Source: Hydrotalea sp.
GTDB lineage: Bacteria; Bacteroidota; Bacteroidia; Chitinophagales; Chitinophagaceae
Direction: 5' to 3'
Assembly (NCBI GenBank): GCA_022402565.1
Contig: JAKRSC010000002.1
Coordinates: 1-60,909, forward strand
Length of the DNA: 60,909 nt
Shown: positions 1 through 8,154 of the stretch, piece after piece
Position numbering within the stretch: the stretch's first letter is position 1
Layout: every line of letters starts with the position of its first letter
Program-made: the position numbers and the translations under genes
Notes under the pieces: generated by a model
Told to the model about the DNA's origin: nothing
Seen by the model: the letters and a program-made list of their open reading frames with translations, nothing else
The model's database searches: none

Positions 1-24
1 CAAAAGCTTTTTTGCCTTTTGTTT

Positions 25-1323
25 CTAAAAATTGCACTTATCTGTTGAACTCAGCTTATTATTAAAAATTAAATTGCTTTGATTTATTTCTATACCATTA
101 GAATATTTTCCTACATATTCTAATGTTTTTGTTTGAGAAATATTATATAATAATTGTATTTTTTTAAAACCAACATTTCGGTTTCTAATTCCTTCAAAGT
201 CCTCTTTATTCTCAAAGTTTATATTTCCAATATTAAACATTTGAAGGCTATTTCGGAAATATAATGCTCTATCATCATTAAGAAATCCCATTAATGTTAG
301 CTTTATTTTTTCTGTTAGATTTATTATACTATTAAGAGAAAGGATCTTTGAATTATTGAGATTGACTCTTTTTTGTTTCAAATTCGGTGTGCTATGACCT
401 AAAAACAAATATATATTTGCCGTTTCATCGTCACCTATATTTCCAGGTTCATCAATATGATAAGAGCGTATAAGATGATTAATGTCTCCAGTTGCATCAA
501 AGCCAATGTTATTAATGTTAGTTAAGAAATAATACTTATCTCGTTTACCAAAATTCATCAAGTTGCCTTTAGCGTCATGTCGAATTTCTGAAATGAAACT
601 ATGCCCTACGCCTAAATTCCCAAACCACTTTCGTTTAAAATCTTGTTTTAATGTTAAGTTAATAGCAACTTTATCGCTATTTTCAATCCCTTTCAAAATC
701 TTATTGTTTGAAAATCTCTGTAAAACTTCAATTTTTTCAATTGGATTAAAAGGCATATTTTTTGTCAAAATTTTATAACCACGATCAAACATATCGTCAC
801 CTTCAATCATTACTTTCTCTACTTCTCGAGATCCAACCTTAATTGTTCCATCAGGAAGTACATTTATACCTGGTATTCTTTTAAGTAAATCTTCAACTAC
901 CTGCTCATTTCCAAGTGCGAAGGATTTTGCATCAAAAACAATTGTATCATTTTTTGTAGTAATTGCACGTCGAGATTCTACAACAATTTCCTTAAGTGGT
1001 TCTTCTTTTTTACTCAAAAAAAAATTGATAACTTGATTTTCTATTTTATTAGAAAAGTCAAGTGTTGTTCTTTTTTGTTCAAATCCTAGCGCATTTACGT
1101 ATAAAACAAATACTCCTCTTTTATTAATGGTTAAAACATAATTTCCATGTTCATCCGAATATGTATAAGAAATAATTTTGCCAGTAGTATCTTTTAGAAT
1201 AATACTTGCAGAATTAATAGGGAGCTGTTTTGTTTCTTTGATTGATCCAGTTATGAAACTGTTTTGTGCATTAAGTTTTATCCCCACAAAAACAAGCAAT
1301 AATAACTTTAAGAGTTTAATCAT
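25..1323 (-). CDS. TonB-dependent receptor-like protein, truncated
   Basis: This is the N-terminal half of an outer-membrane receptor. It shows a signal peptide (about residues 5-20, ending LNAQ), a carboxypeptidase-regulatory-like beta sandwich (about 25-105) and a TonB-plug-like region (about 110-230, with GINVLPDGTIKV and VMIEGDDMFD). Only the first barrel strands follow before an in-frame TAG at 25-27. Relatives are usually near 900 residues, against 432 here, so most of the barrel is missing. Only 24 bases remain beyond the stop, so a frameshift, a real truncation and an assembly edge cannot be separated. The ATG at 1323 overlaps the stop of the upstream GLPGLI gene (ATGATTAA), which suggests coupled translation. 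Another ATG at 1341 is in frame but lies before the signal peptide. Confidence 0.7.
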   Translation of the reverse strand: MIKLLKLLLLVFVGIKLNAQNSFITGSIKETKQLPINSASIILKDTTGKIISYTYSDEHGNYVLTINKRGVFVLYVNALGFEQKRTTLDFSNKIENQVINFFLSKKEEPLKEIVVESRRAITTKNDTIVFDAKSFALGNEQVVEDLLKRIPGINVLPDGTIKVGSREVEKVMIEGDDMFDRGYKILTKNMPFNPIEKIEVLQRFSNNKILKGIENSDKVAINLTLKQDFKRKWFGNLGVGHSFISEIRHDAKGNLMNFGKRDKYYFLTNINNIGFDATGDINHLIRSYHIDEPGNIGDDETANIYLFLGHSTPNLKQKRVNLNNSKILSLNSIINLTEKIKLTLMGFLNDDRALYFRNSLQMFNIGNINFENKEDFEGIRNRNVGFKKIQLLYNISQTKTLEYVGKYSNGIEINQSNLIFNNKLSSTDKCNF

Positions 1324-2065
1324 ACTTTTTTTCAATACCATTAAGTTCTACCTTATCAATATCCATTGTTGTACCTCTTGGTAATTGAGCCATTAATTTC
1401 TGTAGAAAATCGTCTAATGCTGATTGCTGATATTTTACATAATCTTGAAAAGAAATCTTTTTAGAAAGAAATGGTTTTTTTAATTCTTCTTCATTTACAT
1501 AACTTAATTTTTCCAACTGAAATAAAATGGTTTTATCATCAGTTTCGATTCTTGTAATTAACCCAGGTAGACCATTAAATTTCCATGGGCCATATTGTGT
1601 AGGAATTTCAGGTGCATACCAAACATTGAAATTTCTTCCTCTAAATGTTACATAAGCACTGTTGCAAGATAATCCACCAATAATAGTAGAATTGTTTGTG
1701 AGACTCCAATTAAACTGCGGCGTTTTTTCTATAACAAGAACGGGAACATATTTTTTGTTAGTGTAAATATGCTCTATGAAGGTTACGCTATCCTTGCTTA
1801 TGAGGAACATTTTATTTATGGTATCTGAATTACTCACAAATATTTCTATACCTTCATTTTTTTCTATTATAGTATCTGTTTTAGAATTTAATCTATAAAA
1901 TTCTGATAGTGCCTGATTTTTACTAATACGGGTTTTTATAGAATATGACTCATTTGAATTGTTATTTATAAACAGATATGATGCTAAAATTTGTTTGTTT
2001 TCTTGACTAAATGCCATATAAAATGAACAAATTAAAATGGGAATGAGTATTATTTTCAGGTTCAT
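1316..2065 (-). CDS. GLPGLI family exported protein
   Basis: This 249-residue protein has an N-terminal signal peptide (ILIPILICSFYMAFSQ) and carries the family signature GLPGLI itself (in KFNGLPGLITRIE, about residues 165-177). It also has the family's upstream W-Y-P pattern (NVWYAPEIPTQYGPW). GLPGLI proteins are Bacteroidota-specific secreted proteins of unknown biochemical role, often encoded next to a TonB receptor with a carboxypeptidase-like domain, as here. The gene overlaps the receptor start by 8 bases. A hairpin at 2082-2111 separates it from the small exported-protein gene upstream. The family assignment is firm; the function is unknown. Confidence 0.85.
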   Translation of the reverse strand: MNLKIILIPILICSFYMAFSQENKQILASYLFINNNSNESYSIKTRISKNQALSEFYRLNSKTDTIIEKNEGIEIFVSNSDTINKMFLISKDSVTFIEHIYTNKKYVPVLVIEKTPQFNWSLTNNSTIIGGLSCNSAYVTFRGRNFNVWYAPEIPTQYGPWKFNGLPGLITRIETDDKTILFQLEKLSYVNEEELKKPFLSKKISFQDYVKYQQSALDDFLQKLMAQLPRGTTMDIDKVELNGIEKKYD

Positions 2066-2081
2066 ATTAAATGAATTAATT

Positions 2082-2111
2082 AAAGGGCCGAGATTGATTA
2101 TTCGGCCCTTT
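2082..2111 (-). terminator. Hairpin between the small exported-protein gene and the GLPGLI gene
   Basis: The 10-base arms AAAGGGCCGA and TCGGCCCTTT flank a 10-base loop, and A/T-rich sequence follows on the minus strand. The hairpin lies 7 bases after the stop of the gene ending at 2119 and 16 bases before the GLPGLI start codon, so it would end or attenuate transcription between the two. Confidence 0.7.
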
Positions 2112-2118
2112 TTGAATA

Positions 2119-2496
2119 TTACTTTAATGCAGCAATAGCCGCAGCTTTTGCTTCAGCAATCATACTTCTTACTTTCTCTTTTACTTGATCACATGGAATT
2201 CCGGAGGCTTTCAGTTTAATTGTTGCGCTTGCTATTCCAATGGTTACAGTGCAGCTTACCTCAATCTCAACTGTACAACCTTCTAGATTTGAGTGTAGTT
2301 GGTTTACATCAAAACACCTAAAGTCATTCAAAGAGTAAAATGTTAATTTAGTTTTGATTTGCTCCGACTGACTTATTTCATTTACTACAATCTCAGCTTT
2401 AAAATTCTGATTGAAAGATTGATTGAAAGATTGATTGTTAGCAAATAAAAATGTACTCATTAATAATAATGCAAATAGAAAAAATATTCTTTTCAT
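2119..2496 (-). CDS. Small exported protein of unknown function
   Basis: I do not recognise this 125-residue protein. It has a clear signal peptide (MKRIFFLFALLLMSTFLFA), then an Asn/Phe/Ser repeat encoded by a 12-base tandem repeat (2408-2437), then a compact domain. That domain has four cysteines (FRCFD, EGCTV, VSCTV, IPCDQ) and an Ala/Lys-rich C-terminal helix. Four cysteines in an exported protein would allow two disulfides. The start at 2496 puts the signal peptide at the N-terminus; an in-frame ATG at 2520 would add eight polar residues. It lies upstream of the GLPGLI and receptor genes and may belong to the same exported-protein group. Confidence 0.6.
   Translation of the reverse strand: MKRIFFLFALLLMSTFLFANNQSFNQSFNQNFKAEIVVNEISQSEQIKTKLTFYSLNDFRCFDVNQLHSNLEGCTVEIEVSCTVTIGIASATIKLKASGIPCDQVKEKVRSMIAEAKAAAIAALK
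2408..2437. repeat. 12-base tandem repeat, 2.5 copies
   Basis: The unit TGATTGAAAGAT is present twice in full plus six bases. It lies within the coding sequence of the small exported protein and encodes NQSF repeats just after the signal peptide. It is a simple in-frame repeat that could vary in copy number. Confidence 0.8.
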
Positions 2497-2824
2497 AGTT
2501 TTACAAAGTTTAGTTTTCATCTTTTGATAGTTTTAATTCAAGTAATAAGTGCAATTTTATCTTGTAGCACTTGTTTGATAGTTTAGTAACTTAAATTTCT
2601 GAGTTCACAGTTATTTAATATTTTTCTAATGGCTTCAATTGTTGAATCCTAAATTCTGTACTAAACCCTGTTGGGTAGTCATGCTTAGATGATTGAAATT
2701 TCATTTAATAAAAAATTTAATTGTAACGCACCTATGTTACTGGCCGGTAACAGGGCAACGGTGCAATGTGCCCAATGGTTCGTCAACCATTCTGGAGTTA
2801 AAGTTAAAATCTCATAGTGCAACT
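2497..2824. other. Non-coding stretch with three closely spaced hairpins
   Basis: No credible gene lies here. Its right part, running into the next gene, holds three inverted repeats within 100 bases: TGTTAC/GTAACA at 2735-2752, AATGGTT/AACCATT with a 4-base loop at 2774-2791, and AGTGCAA/TTGCACT with a 5-base loop at 2816-2834. None is followed by a T-run, so these are not obvious terminators. The region could carry a structured RNA or an operator for the neighbouring winged-helix protein. Confidence 0.4.
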
Positions 2825-3058
2825 TTATTGCACTCTAGTAAATGAAATGTTAAAATGTCCTTGATCCATATAGCAATATGAGTTTCTATGTTTGTCATAG
2901 TATATAGGTGCCCCCATTTTTTTCATAACTGAAATAATCTCGATAGTCGTTCTTCTGGATGCACCAATTTTTTGAGCCAATTCTTTTGGCGTTCCTGTTC
3001 CTTTTATCTTGATGAGTCTATCTATTTTTTGAAGTCGTTCTATGTATTTTATTGGCAT
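2825..3058 (-). CDS. Small winged-helix DNA-binding protein
   Basis: This 77-residue protein is almost entirely one HTH_11/DeoR-like domain. It has a first helix (IERLQKIDRLIKIKGTG), a turn (TPKELAQKIGAS), a recognition helix (RRTTIEIISVMKKMG) and a short wing (APIYYDKHRNSYCYM). There is no effector domain, so it may act alone or with another subunit. The gene stands alone. Its last codons and stop lie inside the hairpin at 2816-2834. The target is unknown; the hairpin-rich region directly downstream is a possible binding region. Confidence 0.7.
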   Translation of the reverse strand: MPIKYIERLQKIDRLIKIKGTGTPKELAQKIGASRRTTIEIISVMKKMGAPIYYDKHRNSYCYMDQGHFNISFTRVQ

Positions 3059-3212
3059 ATTCTCAACTTATTTTGTTTTTAATTAATAATTTGAATTACT
3101 ACGTCGAAGTGTTTTGTATTCTTTGGAATTTATCTACTTAATACATTTAAATATTCTTATTGAATGTCCTATTAGATCTATAGGCAACCAATTTCCAACT
3201 AGATCATGTTTA

Positions 3213-3572
3213 TTACTTTTCTCTATTTTCAGGCACCTTCCTTCTTCTCAACTTCCTTGCCCCATATCCAACACCTGCAATTAATAATGCACTTAGTCCG
3301 CCGTCAATAGGTACGTCGTTTACACTTCCGCCACCAGGGAGCGATGGTAATCCTTCTGCTTGTATCATGGGTTCAAGCAATTTTTCAATAATGCTAACAG
3401 GATTTGTTTCTTCAAATCCGGGTAATGGATAATCATGTGTTGGTGAAAAGTAATCTTTCAAATACAAATCTTTTAATGGCATCATTCCTCCAGCTTCCGG
3501 ATTTTGTCCTCTTACTAAAAATGATATCAGAAGCAAAAACAACAGAATTAAATACAATTTCAAATTTTGCAT
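3213..3572 (-). CDS. Exported protein with PID-CTERM-like C-terminal tail
   Basis: This 119-residue protein has a signal peptide (LYLILLFLLLISFLVRG), a Gly/Pro-rich middle, and a C-terminal tripartite tail. The tail has the motif VPIDGG, a hydrophobic helix (LSALLIAGVGYGA) and a basic end (RKLRRRK). This is the layout of CTERM sorting signals read by exosortase/rhombosortase-type enzymes; I recall the Bacteroidota version as PID-CTERM. No processing enzyme is encoded in the window. The stop is 3 bases before the next downstream-strand element, and the gene begins 3 bases after the T9SS cargo gene, so the two are probably co-transcribed. Confidence 0.65.
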   Translation of the reverse strand: MQNLKLYLILLFLLLISFLVRGQNPEAGGMMPLKDLYLKDYFSPTHDYPLPGFEETNPVSIIEKLLEPMIQAEGLPSLPGGGSVNDVPIDGGLSALLIAGVGYGARKLRRRKVPENREK

Positions 3573-3575
3573 AAC

Positions 3576-6002
3576 TTATTTTTTTATGAATGATTGGGTA
3601 AAACGGTTTCCTTTATTTGTAACTACTAGGATATATGTTCCAGCACTTAGCTTACTGATGTCAATTTGTAAGGATCCTCCAGTATGCACTCCTTGATGTT
3701 GTTTTATGCCTTGCATATCTAGTATTTGCCATTGATATGTGCTTCCAATTGGTATTTGAGTTTGTATGAAACTGTGTGCAGGATTTGGAAATACATGTAA
3801 TGGTTTTGCATGAGCTGTAGTATTGTTGACTTTCTTTTGCTTAATAAAATTTAGATGGATCTCTGTTTGATTGCCTTGAGTATTGTCCCATTCAATTTGA
3901 ACCGTATCATTTGACCAATTTAGTTTCAAAGACTGATTCATTTCTTTTTCCAGTTTCCATTCATGCTTAGATATCCCCAACGCCTCAATTGTATATACTT
4001 CATTTTTCAAATTCCATAGAGAAAGTGTAATAGAAGTATCATTAAAACTACTTGGTCTGCCTTCTAGGGCTAGATACTGCTGATTGGATCGAATTGCAAT
4101 GTTCTCATCTGGATTCTGCATTTTAATAGCATCTTCTGTTGTAATCTCAGATGAGAAATTCTCGTTGTAATGAAGTGCAGCTTCATCAAGAAGTGTTGTT
4201 CGCGATTTTAATTTGAATCGATAAGTTGCATTTGTTGGAATTTCTTCTAGGTCAAATACTTGTTTGTTTTGATAAGGTGTTTTATGCTCTTCTGAAATTT
4301 CTAATCTTGGTTGTGGCCCAGTGATTTGAATAAAAAATCCTTTTCCTGCAGGAATATTTCTATTTGTATTCCCATTGCTACCTGTAAATCTATTGTATGC
4401 TACATACCTTCCTCTTGTAGCTTCGTTAGGATCCCATATATAATAGGTACTGCCAATATCTTGCTTAATTACCGATCGCCAATCAATTGGACTAGGAAAT
4501 GGATTGCCAACTAATTGGTAACCTCCAATTGATGCATTCAATGGAGAAGATGAACTACCGTCGAGAACTATTCTTCCTGTTTGTAAAATACCTGTAGCAA
4601 CTAAATTGGTTGGGTTTGGATTCGGTGTTTGAGGAGCTTGTAATGAAATATTTCTATCGCCTCTTATATACATTAGAAAGGCTTGGCTACTAACAAGTTG
4701 TTGTGCTATTGTAGACTGTATAGCCTCCCAATCTTGGGTGCTTGTATTGAAAGAGAATAAAGAAGGATTTCTAGTGGGAGAAAGATCCATTCCTAATGCA
4801 TTGCCTCCTGTAATGTGTGTCCCTATACCTCCCAGTACACCATGTGCATCTTGCCAATGATACGCCATTCCATTTTTGGTAGTTACACTCGAACTTAATA
4901 TTCTAAATCTTCGGCTTGGTGGAATAAATTGTTCAACTGTAACTGAATCAAATCCAGTATGTGCGCCTAACAAAGGACCTATCATCGCTTGGCCTCTTGA
5001 CGAGCTTTTTAAATGTAGATGTTGTCCATTCATATTCCAATTACTGCCTGCAGATAGTTGAATGTAGCTGCCACTTTGAATAATCATAGATGTATTCTGT
5101 CTAAATACAAAACTGTCTCTGTCTATTGTTAGACGAATAGGAGCTGTATCATTTCCTAATGAAAAGTTGGTATGTCTGCCTTCAATCACCAATGCGCCTC
5201 CAGTTGCTAAATGTTCTCCATTCCATGCTCTCCATCTTTGATAGTTATTTCCAAAACTGGTTGGTGGATTGCCAGATCCATCCCGCTCATTTCCCCAGCT
5301 AGACAGTAAATGAAGTGGTTGATCTGCTTTATTGTAGAAAATTGGAGATGAGTATACTTCTACATTATCTAAAGAAAAACTAGGTCTTCCTCCGCTTCCA
5401 GTATGGTCGCGATAAATCCATCTTAACTGTACATAAGGTTGATTATTACAGTCGGGAGGAAGTTCTAATGAATAGGTTCTTGGACTAATAGCGTTATTTC
5501 CCGATGTATTTGCCCATCTTGCTGAGTTTACAAATTCAGAATTAGGAATATTTCTGAATGCTGAGGTAGAATCAGTGCGATACTGAAGTATTACAATTCC
5601 TATTCTTCCGTTTAACTCTTGTCGCTGTGAAGCAATCATATATCTTACAACAATGTCACTGGCTCCAGTTGTTTGAATAGCTAATCCAATTGACCGAATA
5701 GAACTAGCTGCCGAAATCATTCCAATTTTTCCATTCATATCATATATACCTGAACTAGTGGTATTGTTACCTCCAGAACTTAGACTTTGTATGGCTGACG
5801 GATTTGCAAATAAATAAGCATTTGGACTAGCCAAGCTTCCTGGGATCTGCCACCCTATAAAGCCTGTTGGATAAGTCCTTTGAGAACCATTGAAGCTGCT
5901 AAAGTCCTCCAAAAATGGAATAGATCTTGGACTGGGATGAATTTGGGCATTTGTAAATGTGAAGAGAATGCCTAAAAAGCATGATAAAAGGGTCTTTCTC
6001 AT
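3576..6002 (-). CDS. Secreted protein with T9SS type A C-terminal sorting domain
   Basis: This large (808-residue) exported protein has a signal peptide (MRKTLLSCFLGILFTFTNAQ). A choice-of-anchor/lectin-like beta region near the N-terminus (FLEDFSSF...GWQIPG, up to SFSLDNVEVYSS) is followed by long beta-rich filler. The last 75 residues form a Por/T9SS type A sorting domain: VFPNPA, then WQILDMQG, then LSAGTYILVV and SFIKK. In this pathway the domain directs export across the outer membrane and is then removed for surface attachment or release. The ATG at 6002 is preferred because the signal peptide begins there; an in-frame ATG at 6041 would add 13 residues. The actual ligand or activity is unknown. 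Confidence 0.85.
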   Translation of the reverse strand: MRKTLLSCFLGILFTFTNAQIHPSPRSIPFLEDFSSFNGSQRTYPTGFIGWQIPGSLASPNAYLFANPSAIQSLSSGGNNTTSSGIYDMNGKIGMISAASSIRSIGLAIQTTGASDIVVRYMIASQRQELNGRIGIVILQYRTDSTSAFRNIPNSEFVNSARWANTSGNNAISPRTYSLELPPDCNNQPYVQLRWIYRDHTGSGGRPSFSLDNVEVYSSPIFYNKADQPLHLLSSWGNERDGSGNPPTSFGNNYQRWRAWNGEHLATGGALVIEGRHTNFSLGNDTAPIRLTIDRDSFVFRQNTSMIIQSGSYIQLSAGSNWNMNGQHLHLKSSSRGQAMIGPLLGAHTGFDSVTVEQFIPPSRRFRILSSSVTTKNGMAYHWQDAHGVLGGIGTHITGGNALGMDLSPTRNPSLFSFNTSTQDWEAIQSTIAQQLVSSQAFLMYIRGDRNISLQAPQTPNPNPTNLVATGILQTGRIVLDGSSSSPLNASIGGYQLVGNPFPSPIDWRSVIKQDIGSTYYIWDPNEATRGRYVAYNRFTGSNGNTNRNIPAGKGFFIQITGPQPRLEISEEHKTPYQNKQVFDLEEIPTNATYRFKLKSRTTLLDEAALHYNENFSSEITTEDAIKMQNPDENIAIRSNQQYLALEGRPSSFNDTSITLSLWNLKNEVYTIEALGISKHEWKLEKEMNQSLKLNWSNDTVQIEWDNTQGNQTEIHLNFIKQKKVNNTTAHAKPLHVFPNPAHSFIQTQIPIGSTYQWQILDMQGIKQHQGVHTGGSLQIDISKLSAGTYILVVTNKGNRFTQSFIKK

Positions 6003-6127
6003 AATTGATAGCAACGATTTTAATAAGTTTGGTAACGACAATTAGATTGTCGGTGTGAAAGTAAAAATCGTGGTTTAAAATTCAAAATTGCAGCGCACAA
6101 TTTTTCACTTTTTTTAACAATTGCCAA

Positions 6128-6161
6128 TTTGACACATTTACTCTAAGTGGTATTGTCTTTG
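6128..6161 (+). promoter_or_regulatory. Probable promoter of htpG
   Basis: TTTG at 6128-6131 is followed after 22 bases by TGTCTTTG at 6154-6161. This is one mismatch from the Bacteroidota -7 consensus TAnnTTTG, with a matching -33 TTTG at slightly long spacing. It lies 23 bases before the htpG start codon. Confidence 0.5.
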
Positions 6162-6184
6162 CATTGTTCACACAAAAAAATACT

Positions 6185-8104
6185 ATGCAGAAAGGTCAAA
6201 TTCGGGTACAGACTGAGAATATTTTCCCGATCATTAAGAAGTTTCTTTATAGTGACCATGAAATCTTTCTTCGTGAACTGGTCAGCAATGCTGTAGATGC
6301 CAGCCAAAAACTAAAAACACTCTCTAACTCCGGTGAAGTGAGTGGTGAGCTGGGTGAAGTAAAAATTGAAGTAATACTCAACGCGAAAGAGAAAACCTTG
6401 ACCATAGCTGATAGAGGTATTGGTATGACTTCAGAAGAAGTTGATAAATATCTAAATCAGGTTGCATTTAGCAGTGCTGAAGAATTTTTGAGTAAATACC
6501 AAGATGCTAATATTATTGGTCATTTTGGTTTAGGTTTTTATAGTGCCTTCATGGTGGCTGATAAAGTAGAGGTATTAACCCAAAGTCATAAGAGCGAGGC
6601 AGGTACTGTTTATTGGAGCTGCGATGGAAATCCTGAGTTTGAGCTCTATGAAGTAGAAAAGAAAGATAGAGGTACATCTATAATTCTTCATATCAATGAT
6701 GAGAGCAAAGAGTTCTTGGAAGCTTCTAGAATTCAATCTATCCTAAATCGCTTCTGTAAGTTCTTGCCAATTCCAATCTATTTTATTGATGTAGAAGAAG
6801 CTAACAAAAAAGATAAGGACAAAGAGCAGGAGGCTCCAAAACCTATCAATCAAACCCAACCTATTTGGGTGAAAAAGCCTAGCGAGCTAAAAAAGGAAGA
6901 TTACGAGGCTTTCTATAGAGAGCTGTATCCCTTTAGTGAGCTGCCTTTGTTTTGGATTCATTTGAATGTTGATTATCCGTTTAATTTAACGGGAGTTTTA
7001 TATTTCCCTAAGATTAAGCAGAGCTATGAAATTCAAAAGGACAAAATTCAATTGTATTGCAACCAAGTGTTTGTAACGGATGAAGTAAAAGATATTGTTC
7101 CTGAATTTTTGATGTTGTTACACGGGGTTATCGATAGTCCAGATATTCCTTTGAATGTAAGCAGAAGCTATTTGCAAGGTGATCCTAATGTGAAGAAGAT
7201 TAACAGTCATATCACTAAAAAAGTAGCTGATAAACTCGAGGAAATTTTCAAGAATGAAAGGCCAGAATTTGAATCGAAGTGGGAGAGTTTAGGCTTGTTT
7301 GTGAAGTATGGAATGATGACAGATGATAAGTTCCTTGAAAAAGCGAATAAGTTTTTGGTGTTCGAGGATACTGAAATTAAGACCGAAGGTGAAGGTGAAA
7401 ATCAAAAATCTGCTCCAACCTTTTATACCCTAGAAGAGTATAAAATGGCAACTGAAACTCTTCAAAAAAATAAAGAGGGTAAGCATGTCATTCTTTATAC
7501 CACCCAGCCAATCCAGCAAGATGCCTATATTAAAGCGTGTAAGGCAAAGGGATATGTGGTTGTAAAAATGGAAACATTGGTTGATGCTGCTTTCATTAAC
7601 CATATGGAAATGAAGTGGGAGAATGTTCAGTTTGTTCGTGTAGATGCAGATGTGGTTGATAATTTAATTGACAAACAAGAGACTTCTGATAGTGTTCTTT
7701 CAAAAGACGAGACAGAAAAATTAAAAGGACTTTTCCAGATGGATGTGAAAGACATTCATTTAACTGTTGAAGTAAAGGGATTGAGCAAAGAAGCACCTCC
7801 TGTTGTTGCTACTCGCCCTGAATTCATGAGAAGAATGAAAGATATGGGAGCTGTAGGTGGTGGTATGGCTGCCTTCTATGCAAATATGCCAGATGAGGTG
7901 AGTTTGACTGTAAACGGCAATCATCCAATCTATAACAAGATTTTAAAAGAGGATGAAACGAAACAGAAAGATCAGGTGAGAACTTTAGCAGATCTTGCCT
8001 TGCTTTCTCAAGGTCTTTTAAAAGGAGCAGAGTTGTCTAACTTTATCGAGAGAAGTGTTCGAATGATGGAAGGAGCTTCTAAAGATGAAACAGCTTCTGT
8101 GTAA
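6185..8104 (+). CDS. htpG: Molecular chaperone HtpG (Hsp90)
   Basis: This is the cytosolic ATP-dependent Hsp90 chaperone, 639 residues from MQKGQIRVQTENIF, close to the family norm. The N-terminal GHKL ATPase domain shows the ATP-site motifs RELVSNAVDAS, DRGIGMT and IGHFGLGFYSAF. The middle domain (from about residue 225) has the client-binding PLNVSRSYLQGDP loop, and a C-terminal dimerisation region follows. The ATG at 6185 gives the standard N-terminus; one seven codons upstream (6164) is less likely. The gene converges on the eight-gene kinase/chaperone operon and shares a bidirectional terminator with it. Confidence 0.97.
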   Translation: MQKGQIRVQTENIFPIIKKFLYSDHEIFLRELVSNAVDASQKLKTLSNSGEVSGELGEVKIEVILNAKEKTLTIADRGIGMTSEEVDKYLNQVAFSSAEEFLSKYQDANIIGHFGLGFYSAFMVADKVEVLTQSHKSEAGTVYWSCDGNPEFELYEVEKKDRGTSIILHINDESKEFLEASRIQSILNRFCKFLPIPIYFIDVEEANKKDKDKEQEAPKPINQTQPIWVKKPSELKKEDYEAFYRELYPFSELPLFWIHLNVDYPFNLTGVLYFPKIKQSYEIQKDKIQLYCNQVFVTDEVKDIVPEFLMLLHGVIDSPDIPLNVSRSYLQGDPNVKKINSHITKKVADKLEEIFKNERPEFESKWESLGLFVKYGMMTDDKFLEKANKFLVFEDTEIKTEGEGENQKSAPTFYTLEEYKMATETLQKNKEGKHVILYTTQPIQQDAYIKACKAKGYVVVKMETLVDAAFINHMEMKWENVQFVRVDADVVDNLIDKQETSDSVLSKDETEKLKGLFQMDVKDIHLTVEVKGLSKEAPPVVATRPEFMRRMKDMGAVGGGMAAFYANMPDEVSLTVNGNHPIYNKILKEDETKQKDQVRTLADLALLSQGLLKGAELSNFIERSVRMMEGASKDETASV

Positions 8105-8128
8105 TTCTGGAAAAACATGATTCAAAAA

Positions 8129-8154
8129 GAAAGCCGGCTATTAGCCGGCTTTTT
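8129..8154. terminator. Bidirectional terminator between htpG and the minus-strand operon
   Basis: A perfect 10-base stem AAAGCCGGCT/AGCCGGCTTT (8130-8139 and 8143-8152) with a 3-base loop is flanked by an A-run and a T-run, so it works on both strands. The TAA stop of the minus-strand gene (8141-8143) lies in the loop and the end of the stem, and the stem encodes that protein's last residues (KAG). Confidence 0.9.

Noticed and set aside
28-50. A 17-base sequence near the left edge that recurs in inverted orientation near 28632
   Set aside because: One AT-rich 17-base match is near what chance allows when comparing both strands of a 60 kb window, and the second copy is inside an ordinary signal-peptide coding region.
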